A stretch of 64,000 nucleotides of DNA from an uncultured Porphyromonadaceae bacterium. GTDB taxonomy: Bacteria > Bacteroidota > Bacteroidia > Bacteroidales > Muribaculaceae. Location: assembly GCA_900548975.1 (NCBI GenBank), contig URMS01000012.1:1-64000 (forward strand), read 5' to 3'. A program made the position numbers and the translations under genes. Below the pieces are notes generated by a model, which worked only from the letters and a program-made list of their open reading frames with translations, did not search any database and was not told the DNA's origin. Below, one piece after another: positions 47,471-57,545 of the stretch; within the stretch, counting starts at the first letter, position 1, and each line of letters opens with the position of its first letter.

Positions 47471-48194
47471 ATGAGTACAACAACTTCGACAGTACTTTGG
47501 TGCATTCCTCCATCGAATCTATTTCTATATCGGCACCGGCTTCGAGCAGCAAGCCGGGGCGAAGAGGGCCTGTCCTTACCCCTATGGTAAAAATACCGGC
47601 CTTCGACGACGATTCGACTCCGAGCGGGGCATTGTCGACACCTATGCCCTCGCAGGCGGCGACACCGGCTTTCTTAAGCCCGATGAGATACGGCTCGGGG
47701 TCGGGCTTGCCGTGCTTCACGTCGTAGGCTGTGACGCGCCGCGAAGCCGGGAATGCGCCGCAGTAATCGGCATCGAGCCTGTCGAGCAGCGTTCCCTGGC
47801 CCGAACCGGTGACAAGCACGGGCGCCGCTCCGGCAGCGACCACCGCCGCTACGGCACCTTGGGCGCCATGCATCAGGGGCGCGGAGGGCTGGGCGGCGAA
47901 CAGCTCGGTCTTGCGCTTGTACAGGCGCCGGCATTCGTCAACGGTGGCGGGGCGGCCGAACTGGCGCCGGATAAGTATGTCGATAGTCGAGGCTCCCGTA
48001 CGGCCTTCGTAGGCAAAAAATTCGTCGGCGTCGGCATCGATACCGGCCTCGTCGCACACGCCTTTCCAGGCGCGCGCATGCCGCGGCATCGAATCGTAGA
48101 GTATGCCGTCCATATCGAAAAGCACGGCTTTGGGCCGCAGGGCAGTCTCGCCCGTTCTGGCCATATATTTCGAGATAGCTTCTTGCAGTGTCAT
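47445..48194 (-). CDS. HAD family hydrolase (beta-phosphoglucomutase/phosphatase type)
   Basis: A 249-residue HAD-superfamily enzyme with a helical cap. The nucleophile motif is FDMDGILYDSMP (motif I), motif II VTGSG, motif III Lys in KHGKPDPEPY, and motif IV GVDNAPLG. It could be a sugar-phosphate phosphatase or phosphomutase. It overlaps the AsmA-like gene by four bases and aroB by 26, so translation is probably coupled. Substrate unknown. Confidence 0.88.
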   Translation of the reverse strand: MTLQEAISKYMARTGETALRPKAVLFDMDGILYDSMPRHARAWKGVCDEAGIDADADEFFAYEGRTGASTIDILIRRQFGRPATVDECRRLYKRKTELFAAQPSAPLMHGAQGAVAAVVAAGAAPVLVTGSGQGTLLDRLDADYCGAFPASRRVTAYDVKHGKPDPEPYLIGLKKAGVAACEGIGVDNAPLGVESSSKAGIFTIGVRTGPLRPGLLLEAGADIEIDSMEECTKVLSKLLYSYETETHLH

Positions 48195-51100
48195 TTCTTT
48201 CTTTTCTTGACTTCGGGCTTAGGCGCGGGCACCGTGTCGGCAGGCGCATCGATTATACCCTGCTCTATAAGAGCAAGCGAGTCGGCCCGGCTCAGTTCCT
48301 CATCCTTGCGTTCGAGCGCCGACAGGTCGGGGCGCTGCGTCACGTTGAGCGAAGCGAACTTCGACCGGCTCACACCACGGCGGAACACATTCTGTATCTG
48401 CCGAACAAGATTCACCCTCACCGTATCGACCACGGCCAGATTGCGGGGCGCTTCTTTCTCATTGAATTTCGCACCGCCGAACCGCACCTTGTACTTGTCG
48501 GGGTTGCCCTTGATAGTGATGCCGAATTTAAACGGCAGCGGCGACTTCAGCACAGCTATGTGGTAGTTGAAATTAAGTGCAAGGTCATTGTAGCCCGACA
48601 CACCGAGGCGGTAGCGGTCGATGTCGAAGGTAAAGGGGAAAAGCTCGAGGCGATTGTCGCGCACCAGCAGTTCCACGCTCATGTGCTTGATTTTGTTGTC
48701 GGCCCGATCGCGGAAGCGCAGCCATTTGCCGAGCGTGCGGTAGGTCTCGGGGTTTATGAGCGCAAGCGAGTCGCCGCTCAGTTTTACGGCAGCGTCGAGA
48801 GTGGGCAGAACGAAATTCATACAACTGTCGATGTCGACAGTAGCGGCCAGATCGGCATCGATGACACCGCTGAGATCGCGCATAAGCGGCATGATGGAGT
48901 CGACCGCCGGCACGAGATTGAGGAATTTCTCTATTTTGAAATTCTTGAGCATCATGCCGAAGCCGAATTTCATATCGCGTGGATTGGGCGCCGAGTACAG
49001 AGCCGAAATATCGAGAGATCCGGCATCGGACGTTGCCGCAAGATTGTTGATGTTCAATGCACCGTCGTACAGCAGAAGCTCACCCCCGAGGTCACGCATA
49101 TGAAGGTCGGAATAAAGGATATGCGAGGCCCTGAGGTCCACGCGGGCATCGATATTGGTCGGCAGCAGCAGGGGGCCTACCGAGTCGGCTTTTTCGGTGA
49201 CAAGCGCGTCGATGCGCTGCTCGAAATCGGAATCCGCCGTATCGTCGACCGTAAATGCCGGCGTTGTGCCCTCATGGTGTGCGGCCGCATAGGCCGAGCC
49301 CGCAAATACTGCGCCGGCAATCTCATTGACATCGATGGTATCGCTCGATATCACGAAATTGGCCTTGAGCATACCGGCGCTCCGGCGTCCTGTGAGAGCG
49401 CGGCGCACGTTCGATATAAGTCCGTTCACGGCAAGATCGGATTTTCCGGCACGGTAACGCACGCCCCGCAGTTCTATGGAGTCGGTATTGAAGCTTATAT
49501 CGAGGCTGTCGATGCGGCTCCGCAGCGGGAAATAAGGCGTATAGAGCCGTGCCCGCGAGGTACTTATACTGCCTTCGAGCGCCCAGTCGGTAAGATAGCG
49601 CTTGAACGAACCCGAAGCACCCCAGTCGATTTTTTCCTCATCAGATACTTCGACCGTGCGCACCCGGCGCCGGTGCGGCCGCCCCATACGCTTCTCCACG
49701 GCCAGACGGAGCACCGAGTCGGGCGACAGATCGGGATGCACGCGGCTGATGGAGTCGGCGGCCGCGCGGATGGCCTTCCGCATGGCGGCACGCTCGGGTA
49801 TCTTGTGGGTCGAAGCCTTGATGTGTGCGTCTGCCAGCATGAAAATACTGGTTGTGCTGCCTGCGACAAGACGCCCGGCAGTACCGTCGAGCACTATCTG
49901 AGGCAGATGGTGGTCGTCCTTGAAACGGTTGAGCATCACACGTCCGTCGAGATTGCGCAGACTCATGCCGGCACTGTCGGTCACCGACCGCACCGAGAAG
50001 TTACGCAGCGACAGCCCTCCGCCCACGGGCAATACCATGGTGGTATCGGCATAGAACGACGTATTGAGCACGGCGGCACCGAGCCGGAATCCACCGGCGC
50101 GAAGGCTCACGCCTCCGAAAAGCATAGCCACGGTATCGGCCTCGATTTTGGCCGAAAGAAGAGTTTTTTCGCCTCCCTCAGGCGTACGTACTTTACGCTG
50201 ACTGTCGAACGTCAGTTTCAGCGAAGGCACATCGGCCATGTGCGAGGTATCGTTGGACAGATAATAGAGATTGCGGCCTTCGAGCGAGCCCTCGGCGTTG
50301 AGTTCGTGGAAACGTCCCGGCGAAAACATCGACACCGAACCGTTGCATTTCAGATTGGCGAGAATCTGGCCTCCGAGAAAACCGCGGGCGGCATCGGCAA
50401 GCTGAGGAGGCAGGTTGCGGATGTCGCACCGGCCGTCGACCCCGACACGGAATGTCGGGTCGGACATGAGCCTGAAGGCGCGGCCCTCGACCGACAGCGA
50501 TGTCGCCGGACCGGCAACGGTAAATCTGTCGACGGTCACGACGGCCGAATCGAGGTCGGCTCCCGCCAGCGACAGGGTGGCGTCGAGCGACAGATCGCTG
50601 AACCTCGCCTGCCCGTAGCGCAGCGAGCACTCCCCTATCCTGGCGCGTATCTCGGCATAGGGTATGGTGTCGGTCTCGAAGCAGAACGGCCGCAGAAGCC
50701 GGGCATCGAGAGCAAGCCTGGCATCGGTGGCAAAAGTGGGCGGAGTAAGGCGATAGCGTGCCAGAGTCTCGCTGCCAAGCGCGGCGAGAGCCTCGGTTAT
50801 ATCGAGCGATTCTATCACTACCGAACCCGATTCGATGGTCATTTTATCGGTAAACGATACCGACGCATCGACCACACCGTCGATAAAGGCGCCGGTGAGC
50901 CGCAACTGTTCCACGGTCACCAGTTCGGGGTGAGCGGGCTCCCAGCGCACCTTGCCGTCCACGCCGAAGCCGAAACCCTCGATATCGAGCAGACTGCGGG
51001 CCATGGGGCCGTGCAGCTCGCCGTCGATACGCAGACGGTATTCGGGCGACGCGGCACCGTCGAGATTGGCCGTGGATAACAGCACGATCGTAGCCTCGGT

Positions 51101-51670
51101 GGAGTCGACGGCGTTGTAGAACCGCATTTCGCGCGGTTCTATAAACGCGAAACGGTCAATAGAAATGGCCGGTACAGCCGAAGACTTCTCGGACACGGTA
51201 TCGGAAGGGCTTCCCTTGTAGATGTCGAAATTGGCCGCAGTCGGTGTTATGACGATATTAACTTCAGGCTGCGCTATCTCGAGCGCATGAAGGCTTATCT
51301 CGTTTTTAATGATGAACCGCCCAAGATCGACGGCGCCGCTGAGACGGCCGAGAGTCAGCAGAGTATCGGCATAGACAGGGAGCGAGGCCCGCACGCTGTC
51401 GGGCAGCCCGTCGAGGCTGTGCGATATCACCTCGACGTCGCGTACGTCGAGATGCAGCATCGGATACGATGGCTTGAACGACAGCTCTATACGGCCGATA
51501 TTGACATCGGCGTCGAGATAGTCGCCCGCCAGGCGGCACACTATGGGGGTCAGCTGCTCGGGCCGCAGCAGCCTGACGGTGCACAGAGTCACCGCGGTCA
51601 CCGTCAGCACCAGCGCGAAAGCGACAGCGGAGGCGATCAGCAGCGTTTTAGTTATTATCTTCTTAATCAT
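48191..51670 (-). CDS. AsmA-like family protein
   Basis: An 1159-residue protein with one N-terminal membrane helix (residues 5-30) and a very long beta-rich body of the AsmA/TamB repeating-groove type. The AsmA N-terminal signature VNIGRIELSFKPSYPMLHL follows the helix. Such proteins are thought to bridge the periplasm and carry phospholipids toward the outer membrane. The C-terminus is basic and ends in KKRKK. It overlaps DUF5715 by eight bases and the HAD gene by four. Confidence 0.88.
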   Translation of the reverse strand: MIKKIITKTLLIASAVAFALVLTVTAVTLCTVRLLRPEQLTPIVCRLAGDYLDADVNIGRIELSFKPSYPMLHLDVRDVEVISHSLDGLPDSVRASLPVYADTLLTLGRLSGAVDLGRFIIKNEISLHALEIAQPEVNIVITPTAANFDIYKGSPSDTVSEKSSAVPAISIDRFAFIEPREMRFYNAVDSTEATIVLLSTANLDGAASPEYRLRIDGELHGPMARSLLDIEGFGFGVDGKVRWEPAHPELVTVEQLRLTGAFIDGVVDASVSFTDKMTIESGSVVIESLDITEALAALGSETLARYRLTPPTFATDARLALDARLLRPFCFETDTIPYAEIRARIGECSLRYGQARFSDLSLDATLSLAGADLDSAVVTVDRFTVAGPATSLSVEGRAFRLMSDPTFRVGVDGRCDIRNLPPQLADAARGFLGGQILANLKCNGSVSMFSPGRFHELNAEGSLEGRNLYYLSNDTSHMADVPSLKLTFDSQRKVRTPEGGEKTLLSAKIEADTVAMLFGGVSLRAGGFRLGAAVLNTSFYADTTMVLPVGGGLSLRNFSVRSVTDSAGMSLRNLDGRVMLNRFKDDHHLPQIVLDGTAGRLVAGSTTSIFMLADAHIKASTHKIPERAAMRKAIRAAADSISRVHPDLSPDSVLRLAVEKRMGRPHRRRVRTVEVSDEEKIDWGASGSFKRYLTDWALEGSISTSRARLYTPYFPLRSRIDSLDISFNTDSIELRGVRYRAGKSDLAVNGLISNVRRALTGRRSAGMLKANFVISSDTIDVNEIAGAVFAGSAYAAAHHEGTTPAFTVDDTADSDFEQRIDALVTEKADSVGPLLLPTNIDARVDLRASHILYSDLHMRDLGGELLLYDGALNINNLAATSDAGSLDISALYSAPNPRDMKFGFGMMLKNFKIEKFLNLVPAVDSIMPLMRDLSGVIDADLAATVDIDSCMNFVLPTLDAAVKLSGDSLALINPETYRTLGKWLRFRDRADNKIKHMSVELLVRDNRLELFPFTFDIDRYRLGVSGYNDLALNFNYHIAVLKSPLPFKFGITIKGNPDKYKVRFGGAKFNEKEAPRNLAVVDTVRVNLVRQIQNVFRRGVSRSKFASLNVTQRPDLSALERKDEELSRADSLALIEQGIIDAPADTVPAPKPEVKKRKK

Positions 51671-52406
51671 AATGATATAGGCTGTCGGCCGGTGCCGTCG
51701 CCGTGATATGGAAACAAGCCTGGTGCCGCTCGTGTTTTACCAGACAGCGGCCCTCGGCGCGCATGTCGGCCACAATCTCGGCAAGAAGATTCTTGAGGTC
51801 CTCGAATGTACGGTGAGGAGCCGCAGCGTTGTCGCAGATGAATTTGCTGTAGCTGATGTCGAAAGTGGTGGCATACTGATGCGCACTCTCGCCGGTAGCG
51901 TTGCGGTTGACGCGCCTGAGCTTGCCTACCGACAGCGGAGTCCGCAGCAGACTCGTCACCTTGGGGCGGTAGGCGCCTCCGCCACGCGCCCGCAGCGAGT
52001 CCTGGAAACGGCGGCATATCTCGCCGAGGAGATCGGCGGCATGCGGTTTCAGAAAAGGATAGGAATGGCTGAGTTCGTCGACATAGTAATATGGTGTCGA
52101 CTTGATTTCTACCAGACCGCGGCCCTCGGTCCACGCCATGGCAGCGCCTTCGACCGGACGTATGCCCCCGGCTTTGGCCTGGGCGAGATGCACGTAGTTG
52201 CTGTCGTTGAACAGCCGGCCAAGCGACTCGTGCACATTGCTGCGCAGCCGTATGCAGCCGCCGTCGGGGGCGCTGTCGAGATGCTTGTCGTATGGGTTAC
52301 GCGACGAATCGGCCAGAATGACGGTGAGCAGCGGCGACACCCGGTCGCTACCGCCACAGGCCGCCAAAAGCAGCCCCAAGGCTATAATCAGGAGTATATG
52401 TCTCAT
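51663..52406 (-). CDS. DUF5715-like lipoprotein with an M15-type zinc site
   Basis: A 247-residue lipoprotein with Cys17 after LLAA. The region ESAHQYATTFDIS gives His176 and Asp183, spaced as in HxxxxxxD of M15 D-Ala-D-Ala peptidases, and a late His233 in CFHIT could be the third zinc ligand, with Glu226 in KHERH nearby. It may therefore trim peptidoglycan peptides; the catalytic role is inference. I believe it belongs to DUF5715, common in Bacteroidales. The start overlaps the U32 gene by four bases. Confidence 0.78.
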   Translation of the reverse strand: MRHILLIIALGLLLAACGGSDRVSPLLTVILADSSRNPYDKHLDSAPDGGCIRLRSNVHESLGRLFNDSNYVHLAQAKAGGIRPVEGAAMAWTEGRGLVEIKSTPYYYVDELSHSYPFLKPHAADLLGEICRRFQDSLRARGGGAYRPKVTSLLRTPLSVGKLRRVNRNATGESAHQYATTFDISYSKFICDNAAAPHRTFEDLKNLLAEIVADMRAEGRCLVKHERHQACFHITATAPADSLYHYD

Positions 52407-54265
52407 GGCCGATGTTTTATTTTAATAACTTTCATGCCACAGGCGCCGCAGTCGAAATCGAGACGGTACAGCCCCGACTCATTGCGCAGGAAGCAAGGCT
52501 GCGGCAGGCGCCCGGCCTCTTCGCGGCGGCGCAGACATGCACCCAGCTCGCGGCGCAGGCAGTAGCGGGTATTCATCACCGTAATTTCGTCGGCATCGGG
52601 AGTTTCGACCTCAATCGCTCCGGAGGCTATCCGCGCTCCGTGACTGCGGTAGAAACGCGCGGCAAGCTTATTGGCCACATTCCAGTGGTAATCGAGCGGC
52701 GGCAGTGCCGCAAAGGCATCGGCAGCGAGTGCCGACGGGCGCCGACGGTCATAGCTGTATGTGTCGGCGGCATTGGTATCGAGAAGCGCCACCACCCGCC
52801 GCCTGGCATCGGCGAGCACCGACACAGGCACAAAGTACATGCCGAGAGAGTCGGACAGCGAGCCAAGTTCATAGATAGTGCCGCCGAGCTTGCCCAGTGT
52901 GTCGCGCCGGCGGCCTTCCTGCGGGCTATGCGCCGTCTCAAGCGCGCATTCCACCGGCAAGGACACCCGGCAGCCGCGCGAATCGGAGGCCGAAAGCACG
53001 AATCCGCGCTCCCCAAGAGGCCGCAGTTCAAAATCTACGGCTATCGTGCGCCGACAGCCGGCATCGGGCGTGTCGAGAATGTCGAAGAAAGCCTTGTCGG
53101 CATTGCGGTACACGGTCATTCCGGCCTCGAGGCCTTCGGGCACACTCGCGGGAAAAAGACGGTTGCCGTCCACACGGTTCAGACGAAAGCCGACATAACG
53201 CCCCGAACGGTCGAAGAATCCGAGACCGTCGCCGTTGCTGAGCGATTCTGTGGCTTTGACAGTAAAAAATTTACCGGCCGGGCTATATGTCCGCACCACT
53301 TCGGCCACCGGGCGACCGGCCCACTTCGGAGTGTCTACCGAGGCCATGCGCACGGGCTTGCGGAGGAAGTACGACGTATACCCACGGTTAAATGTACGGT
53401 CGAGCGAAGGCTCGAAGGAACATGTGCGTCGGCCGGCCGAGGCGCGGACAAATGCGCCGTCCGACGAGGCTACTATATCGTCGAGCAGGCGCGAATAGGC
53501 AGCCGTGACGTTGGCCACATAGCGCGCGTCCTTGAGCCGGCCCTCGATTTTGAAAGAAGAAGCTCCGGCCCCCACAAGGTCCGCCAAAGATTCGCTCTGG
53601 TTAAGATCGCGCAACGACAGATAGTGCCTGGCCGGAGCCACAACCTTTCCGGCGGCATCGACTATTTCATATGGAAGACGGCACATCTGCGGGCACTCCC
53701 CGCGGTTGGCGCTGCGTTTCATGGCCGCAAAACCGGCCTGGCAGTCGCCGCTGTAGCTCACACACAGCGCGCCGTGCACAAATACCTCTACCGGCACGCC
53801 TGCCGCATCGGCTGCGGCCCGGATCTGGCCGAGCGAGAACTCGCGCGGAAGCACTATCTGAGAGAAACCGGCCTGTGCCAGCCATGCGGCCTTTTCGGGC
53901 GTGCGGACATCGCACTGCGTACTGGCATGCAGGGCTATCGGAGGCAGATCCATCTCGAGATATGCCATGTCCTGCACAATAAGTGCATCGACTCCGACGC
54001 GGTACAGCTCCCACACCATATCGCGGACCTGAGGCAGCTCGTCGTCGTAGACTATGGTATTCATGGTCACATACACCCGAGCGCGGTAGCGGTGCGCGAA
54101 GACCACCAGCGAAGCTATGTCGTCCACACTGTTTGTGGCGGCGGCGCGGGCGCCAAATGCCGGAGCGCCGATGTACACTGCATCGGCACCGGCGAGCACG
54201 GCGATGCGGCCTGTGGCGGCATCGCGGGCCGGCGACAGCAGTTCGAGAGTGCGCGGGGTGATCAT
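52403..54265 (-). CDS. U32 family peptidase/hydroxylase-like protein
   Basis: A 620-residue protein of the U32 family. The signature EVFVHGALCVSYSGDC gives two cysteines, and GECPQMC gives two more; four such cysteines hold an iron-sulfur cluster in characterised U32 members (RlhA, UbiU/V, TrhP), which act in RNA or quinone hydroxylation rather than proteolysis. The C-terminal part (from about residue 380) carries an extra beta domain and a Cys-rich end with CGACGM. The start at 54265 overlaps the PHP stop by four bases; an in-frame ATG at 54313 is less likely. Which substrate it hydroxylates cannot be told. Confidence 0.87.
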   Translation of the reverse strand: MITPRTLELLSPARDAATGRIAVLAGADAVYIGAPAFGARAAATNSVDDIASLVVFAHRYRARVYVTMNTIVYDDELPQVRDMVWELYRVGVDALIVQDMAYLEMDLPPIALHASTQCDVRTPEKAAWLAQAGFSQIVLPREFSLGQIRAAADAAGVPVEVFVHGALCVSYSGDCQAGFAAMKRSANRGECPQMCRLPYEIVDAAGKVVAPARHYLSLRDLNQSESLADLVGAGASSFKIEGRLKDARYVANVTAAYSRLLDDIVASSDGAFVRASAGRRTCSFEPSLDRTFNRGYTSYFLRKPVRMASVDTPKWAGRPVAEVVRTYSPAGKFFTVKATESLSNGDGLGFFDRSGRYVGFRLNRVDGNRLFPASVPEGLEAGMTVYRNADKAFFDILDTPDAGCRRTIAVDFELRPLGERGFVLSASDSRGCRVSLPVECALETAHSPQEGRRRDTLGKLGGTIYELGSLSDSLGMYFVPVSVLADARRRVVALLDTNAADTYSYDRRRPSALAADAFAALPPLDYHWNVANKLAARFYRSHGARIASGAIEVETPDADEITVMNTRYCLRRELGACLRRREEAGRLPQPCFLRNESGLYRLDFDCGACGMKVIKIKHRP

Positions 54266-55074
54266 AGATTTTCGAGTAGCTTGAGAGCCTCGTCGCGCGA
54301 GGCATTGATGCACTCGGGACGGTGGGCATCGCTGTTGACCAGTATGCGCACTCCGGCCGCACGGAGGCGCCGCAAGGCATCTTCGCCCGGGAAGAAACGG
54401 CCATGCTCTATGCGAGCCTTGGTATTGAGTTCTATCGTAAGATCGTGCGATATTATCAGGTCGATCATCCGGTCGATATATGCCTTGTAGAAATCGCTCT
54501 GCTCTATGCCCGGCTTATAGTACGACGCATTCTGGCCTATCTTGTCGAAATGACCGAGAATGTCGAATCCGCCCTCCTCGATCATGGCCTCCGACTGGGC
54601 ATAGAACCTGTCGACCACATATTCGATGTCGTTGCGAAAATACTTCACCATGCGGTGACTGAAATTATCGAAGTGTCCGTCGATATCCACCATCTCGCCC
54701 GAGGGCGACGGTATGAAATGCACCGAACCGATAATATAATCGAGCGGTATCGAACGGAAATATTCATTTGCCGGGCCCCAGCTGTTGCCAAGGTAGTCCA
54801 CTTCCATGCCCGCATAGAAGCGACACGACGCAAGAGCGGGGTCGGCGGCGATAGCTCTGTACTCTGCAAAGTACTCGGGCACCGCCTCGATGCTCATGTT
54901 GCAGGGAGTCTCGAATGGTACCGGCGAATGCGGCGAAAAGCCGTAGTGTGTAAAACCTGCCGCCACAGCAGCTTCGGCCATCTCGCGCATGGTGGCGCGG
55001 CCGTCGCAGTACTGTGTGTGGCTATGGAATGTATAGAGAGGATTGTCTTTTATCAGCAGTTGAAAATCAAGCAT
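54262..55074 (-). CDS. PHP-domain phosphatase (histidinol-phosphatase-like)
   Basis: A 270-residue metal-dependent phosphoesterase of the PHP family, similar to HisJ-type histidinol phosphatases. The metal ligands appear in order: HSHTQYCDG near residue 16, FSPHSP, GMEVDY, GSVHF, LGHFD and NSDAH at the end. No other his gene is nearby, so the true substrate may differ. It follows cstA by 18 bases and overlaps the U32 gene. Confidence 0.88.
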   Translation of the reverse strand: MLDFQLLIKDNPLYTFHSHTQYCDGRATMREMAEAAVAAGFTHYGFSPHSPVPFETPCNMSIEAVPEYFAEYRAIAADPALASCRFYAGMEVDYLGNSWGPANEYFRSIPLDYIIGSVHFIPSPSGEMVDIDGHFDNFSHRMVKYFRNDIEYVVDRFYAQSEAMIEEGGFDILGHFDKIGQNASYYKPGIEQSDFYKAYIDRMIDLIISHDLTIELNTKARIEHGRFFPGEDALRRLRAAGVRILVNSDAHRPECINASRDEALKLLENL

Positions 55075-55092
55075 ATCGAAAGAAAAACAATA

Positions 55093-56541
55093 TCAGTCGG
55101 CACCGTCGGGCGCGGTTGCGCGGTCGAGCCCGCGGCAGTAGCGCACGAACAGCGCCACACCGCACATGGCCGTGACTACGGCTATGCCGCATGCCACCGG
55201 CAGCGACTGCCCGAAGCCTTCGGGCGCCGGTGCGAAAAGAATGTACGACACCACCACTACGGTCATGAATATGGCCGGTACCAGGCAGATGACATAAGCC
55301 TTGCCATGGCGTGCAAGGTACACGGCGCATGCCCACAGGGTGATGGCGGCAAGAGTCTGGTTGGTCCAGGCGAAATAGCGCCACAGCACATTAAAATCGA
55401 TAAGCATCAGTGCAAACGATGCCATGAATATAGGCAGCGACACCAGTATGCGTTTGAGCACCGGTTTCTGGTCCACCCCGAGAAAATCGGCCACGATGAG
55501 ACGCGCCGACCGCAGAGCCGTGTCGCCCGTTGTGATGGGTGCGGCCACCACACCGAGAATGGCGAGAATGCCGCCGAAAGTGCCGAGCCAGCCGACAGAG
55601 ATGTCGTGCACAAGGCCGCCCGTGGTGTGCGAGCCCAGATAGTCGCTAAGTCCGGCATAGCCGCCGGTGTAAGCTATGGCCGCGGCAGCCCATATGAGCG
55701 CCACTATTCCCTCGGCCACCATAGCGCCGTAGAACACCGGCCGGGCCAGTTTCTCGTTCTTGAGACAGCGGGCCATCATGGGCGACTGGGTGGCATGAAA
55801 GCCCGAGATCGCGCCGCAGGCTATGCTCACGAACATCATGGGGAAGACCGGATGTGTGGCCGAATCGGCATAGCGTGTCTGAAGTCCGTCGGCGAATCCC
55901 ACAGGGATGTCATGTCCGCCGAAAAGCAGCACGGCGAGCAGTCCGAAAGCCATGAACAGAAGCGCGAAACCGAATATCGGATAGAAGCGGCCTATAAGCT
56001 TGTCGATGGGAAGAAGTGTGGCGGTAATATAGTATATGAATATCACAGCGATCCAGAACCAGTGCCCGGCCCACGAAGGCGTCATGCCGTCGAGCAGACC
56101 GGCGGGGGTGAGCACGAACACGGCGCCCACAAGCACCAGCAGAAACACCGATACCACACGCATTATCTGCCGCGCGACAGGTCCGAGTTCACGCCCTACA
56201 AGCTCGGGCAGCGACATGCCGCCCGAACGGACCGACATCATGGCCGATATGAAATCGTGCACGGCACCGCCGAAGATGGTGCCGGCAACTATCCATATAA
56301 ACGCCGCCGGACCGAACATCACGCCCATTATGGCACCGAAGATAGGCCCGAGGCCGGCGATGTTGAGAAACTGTATGAGAAAAACCTTCCAGGTGGGCAG
56401 AGGCGTATAGTCCACGCCGTCGGGCTGCGCTACGGCAGGCGTGGGGCGCGAAGGGTCTGTGCCGAACACTTTCTCGGCAATGGCGCCGTAGACGAAATAT
56501 CCGCCTACGAGCACCAGAAGAGAGATTACGAACGATGTCAT
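55093..56541 (-). CDS. cstA: Carbon starvation protein CstA family transporter
   Basis: A 482-residue inner-membrane protein with about twelve helices. CstA-family proteins import peptides or pyruvate. The segment ISGFHATQSPMMARC and HWFWIAVIFIYYITA are typical of the family. It is shorter than E. coli CstA (about 700 residues), as is common in Bacteroidetes. The ATG overlaps the floA stop by four bases. Confidence 0.92.
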   Translation of the reverse strand: MTSFVISLLVLVGGYFVYGAIAEKVFGTDPSRPTPAVAQPDGVDYTPLPTWKVFLIQFLNIAGLGPIFGAIMGVMFGPAAFIWIVAGTIFGGAVHDFISAMMSVRSGGMSLPELVGRELGPVARQIMRVVSVFLLVLVGAVFVLTPAGLLDGMTPSWAGHWFWIAVIFIYYITATLLPIDKLIGRFYPIFGFALLFMAFGLLAVLLFGGHDIPVGFADGLQTRYADSATHPVFPMMFVSIACGAISGFHATQSPMMARCLKNEKLARPVFYGAMVAEGIVALIWAAAAIAYTGGYAGLSDYLGSHTTGGLVHDISVGWLGTFGGILAILGVVAAPITTGDTALRSARLIVADFLGVDQKPVLKRILVSLPIFMASFALMLIDFNVLWRYFAWTNQTLAAITLWACAVYLARHGKAYVICLVPAIFMTVVVVSYILFAPAPEGFGQSLPVACGIAVVTAMCGVALFVRYCRGLDRATAPDGAD

Positions 56542-57521
56542 TCTTTAATTTCGGGAATATTGCCGCCGGTCTGGCCGAGGCTCTCGCGCATCGATGTATC
56601 GGCTTCGATATTTTTCATCTTGTAGTAATCCATAATGCCGAGATTGCCGTTGAGGAAAGCCTGAGCCATTGCCTTAGGCAGCTCGCACTCGGCCTCTATG
56701 ACCTTGGCGCGTGCCTCCTGGGCGAGTGCCTTCATTTCCTGCTCGCGGGCGATGGCCATGGCGCGTCGTTCCTCGGCCTTGGCCTGGGCGATATTCTTAT
56801 CGGCCTGTGCCTGGTCGATCTGCAGTGCGGCGCCGATATTGCGGCCTATGTCGATGTCGGCGATATCGATCGACAGAATCTCGAATGCCGTACCCGAGTC
56901 GAGGCCTTTGCGGAGCACAAGCTTCGATATCGAATCGGGATTCTCGAGCACCTGCTTGTGGCTTTCCGACGAACCGATCGACGACACGATGCCTTCGCCT
57001 ACACGTGCGAGGACGGTGTCTTCGCCCGCACCGCCGACAAGCTGACGGATATTGGCGCGAACTGTCACACGGGCCTTGGCTATAAGCTGAATACCGTCCT
57101 TGGCCACGGCTGTCACCGGAGGCGTATCTATCACTTTAGGGTTCACGCTCATCTGGACTGCCTGGAATACATCGCGGCCGGCAAGATCGATGGCGGTGGC
57201 CATCTTGAAGCCGAGATCGATATTGGCCTTGGAGGCCGATACGAGCGCATGCACCACACGCTCCACATTGCCGCCGGCAAGATAGTGTGCTTCGAGGTCG
57301 TCGCGGTTCACATCCTTCAGACCGGCCTTGTGGGCCTCGATGAGAGCGCGCACTATCACGCTCGCGGGTACCTGGCGTATGCGCATGAGCACAAGTTGCA
57401 GCAGAGATATGCGGACTCCGCTCACACGTGCCGATATCCACAGGAAGAACGGGCAGTAGTAGAAGAAAATGATAAGGAATACTACCGCCAGCACAATGAT
57501 GAGAATGACTGTTAGTTTCAT
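56538..57521 (-). CDS. floA: Flotillin-like protein FloA
   Basis: A 327-residue membrane-associated protein that forms functional membrane microdomains. Residues 3-32 form a hydrophobic membrane hairpin. The band-7/SPFH-like region follows, with QLIAKARVTVRANIRQLVGGAGEDTV, and the C-terminal part is an Ala/Glu/Lys-rich coiled region (KAEERRAMAIAREQEMKALA). Length matches the YqfA/FloA family. It lies in an envelope-related operon between a TPR protein and cstA. Confidence 0.94.
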   Translation of the reverse strand: MKLTVILIIVLAVVFLIIFFYYCPFFLWISARVSGVRISLLQLVLMRIRQVPASVIVRALIEAHKAGLKDVNRDDLEAHYLAGGNVERVVHALVSASKANIDLGFKMATAIDLAGRDVFQAVQMSVNPKVIDTPPVTAVAKDGIQLIAKARVTVRANIRQLVGGAGEDTVLARVGEGIVSSIGSSESHKQVLENPDSISKLVLRKGLDSGTAFEILSIDIADIDIGRNIGAALQIDQAQADKNIAQAKAEERRAMAIAREQEMKALAQEARAKVIEAECELPKAMAQAFLNGNLGIMDYYKMKNIEADTSMRESLGQTGGNIPEIKE

Positions 57522-57545
57522 TGCAATGGTTATTAAATAGACTGA

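Noticed and set aside
48188..51079. A 963-codon open frame on the plus strand
   Set aside because: Antisense to the AsmA-like gene, with low-complexity translation; a composition artefact.
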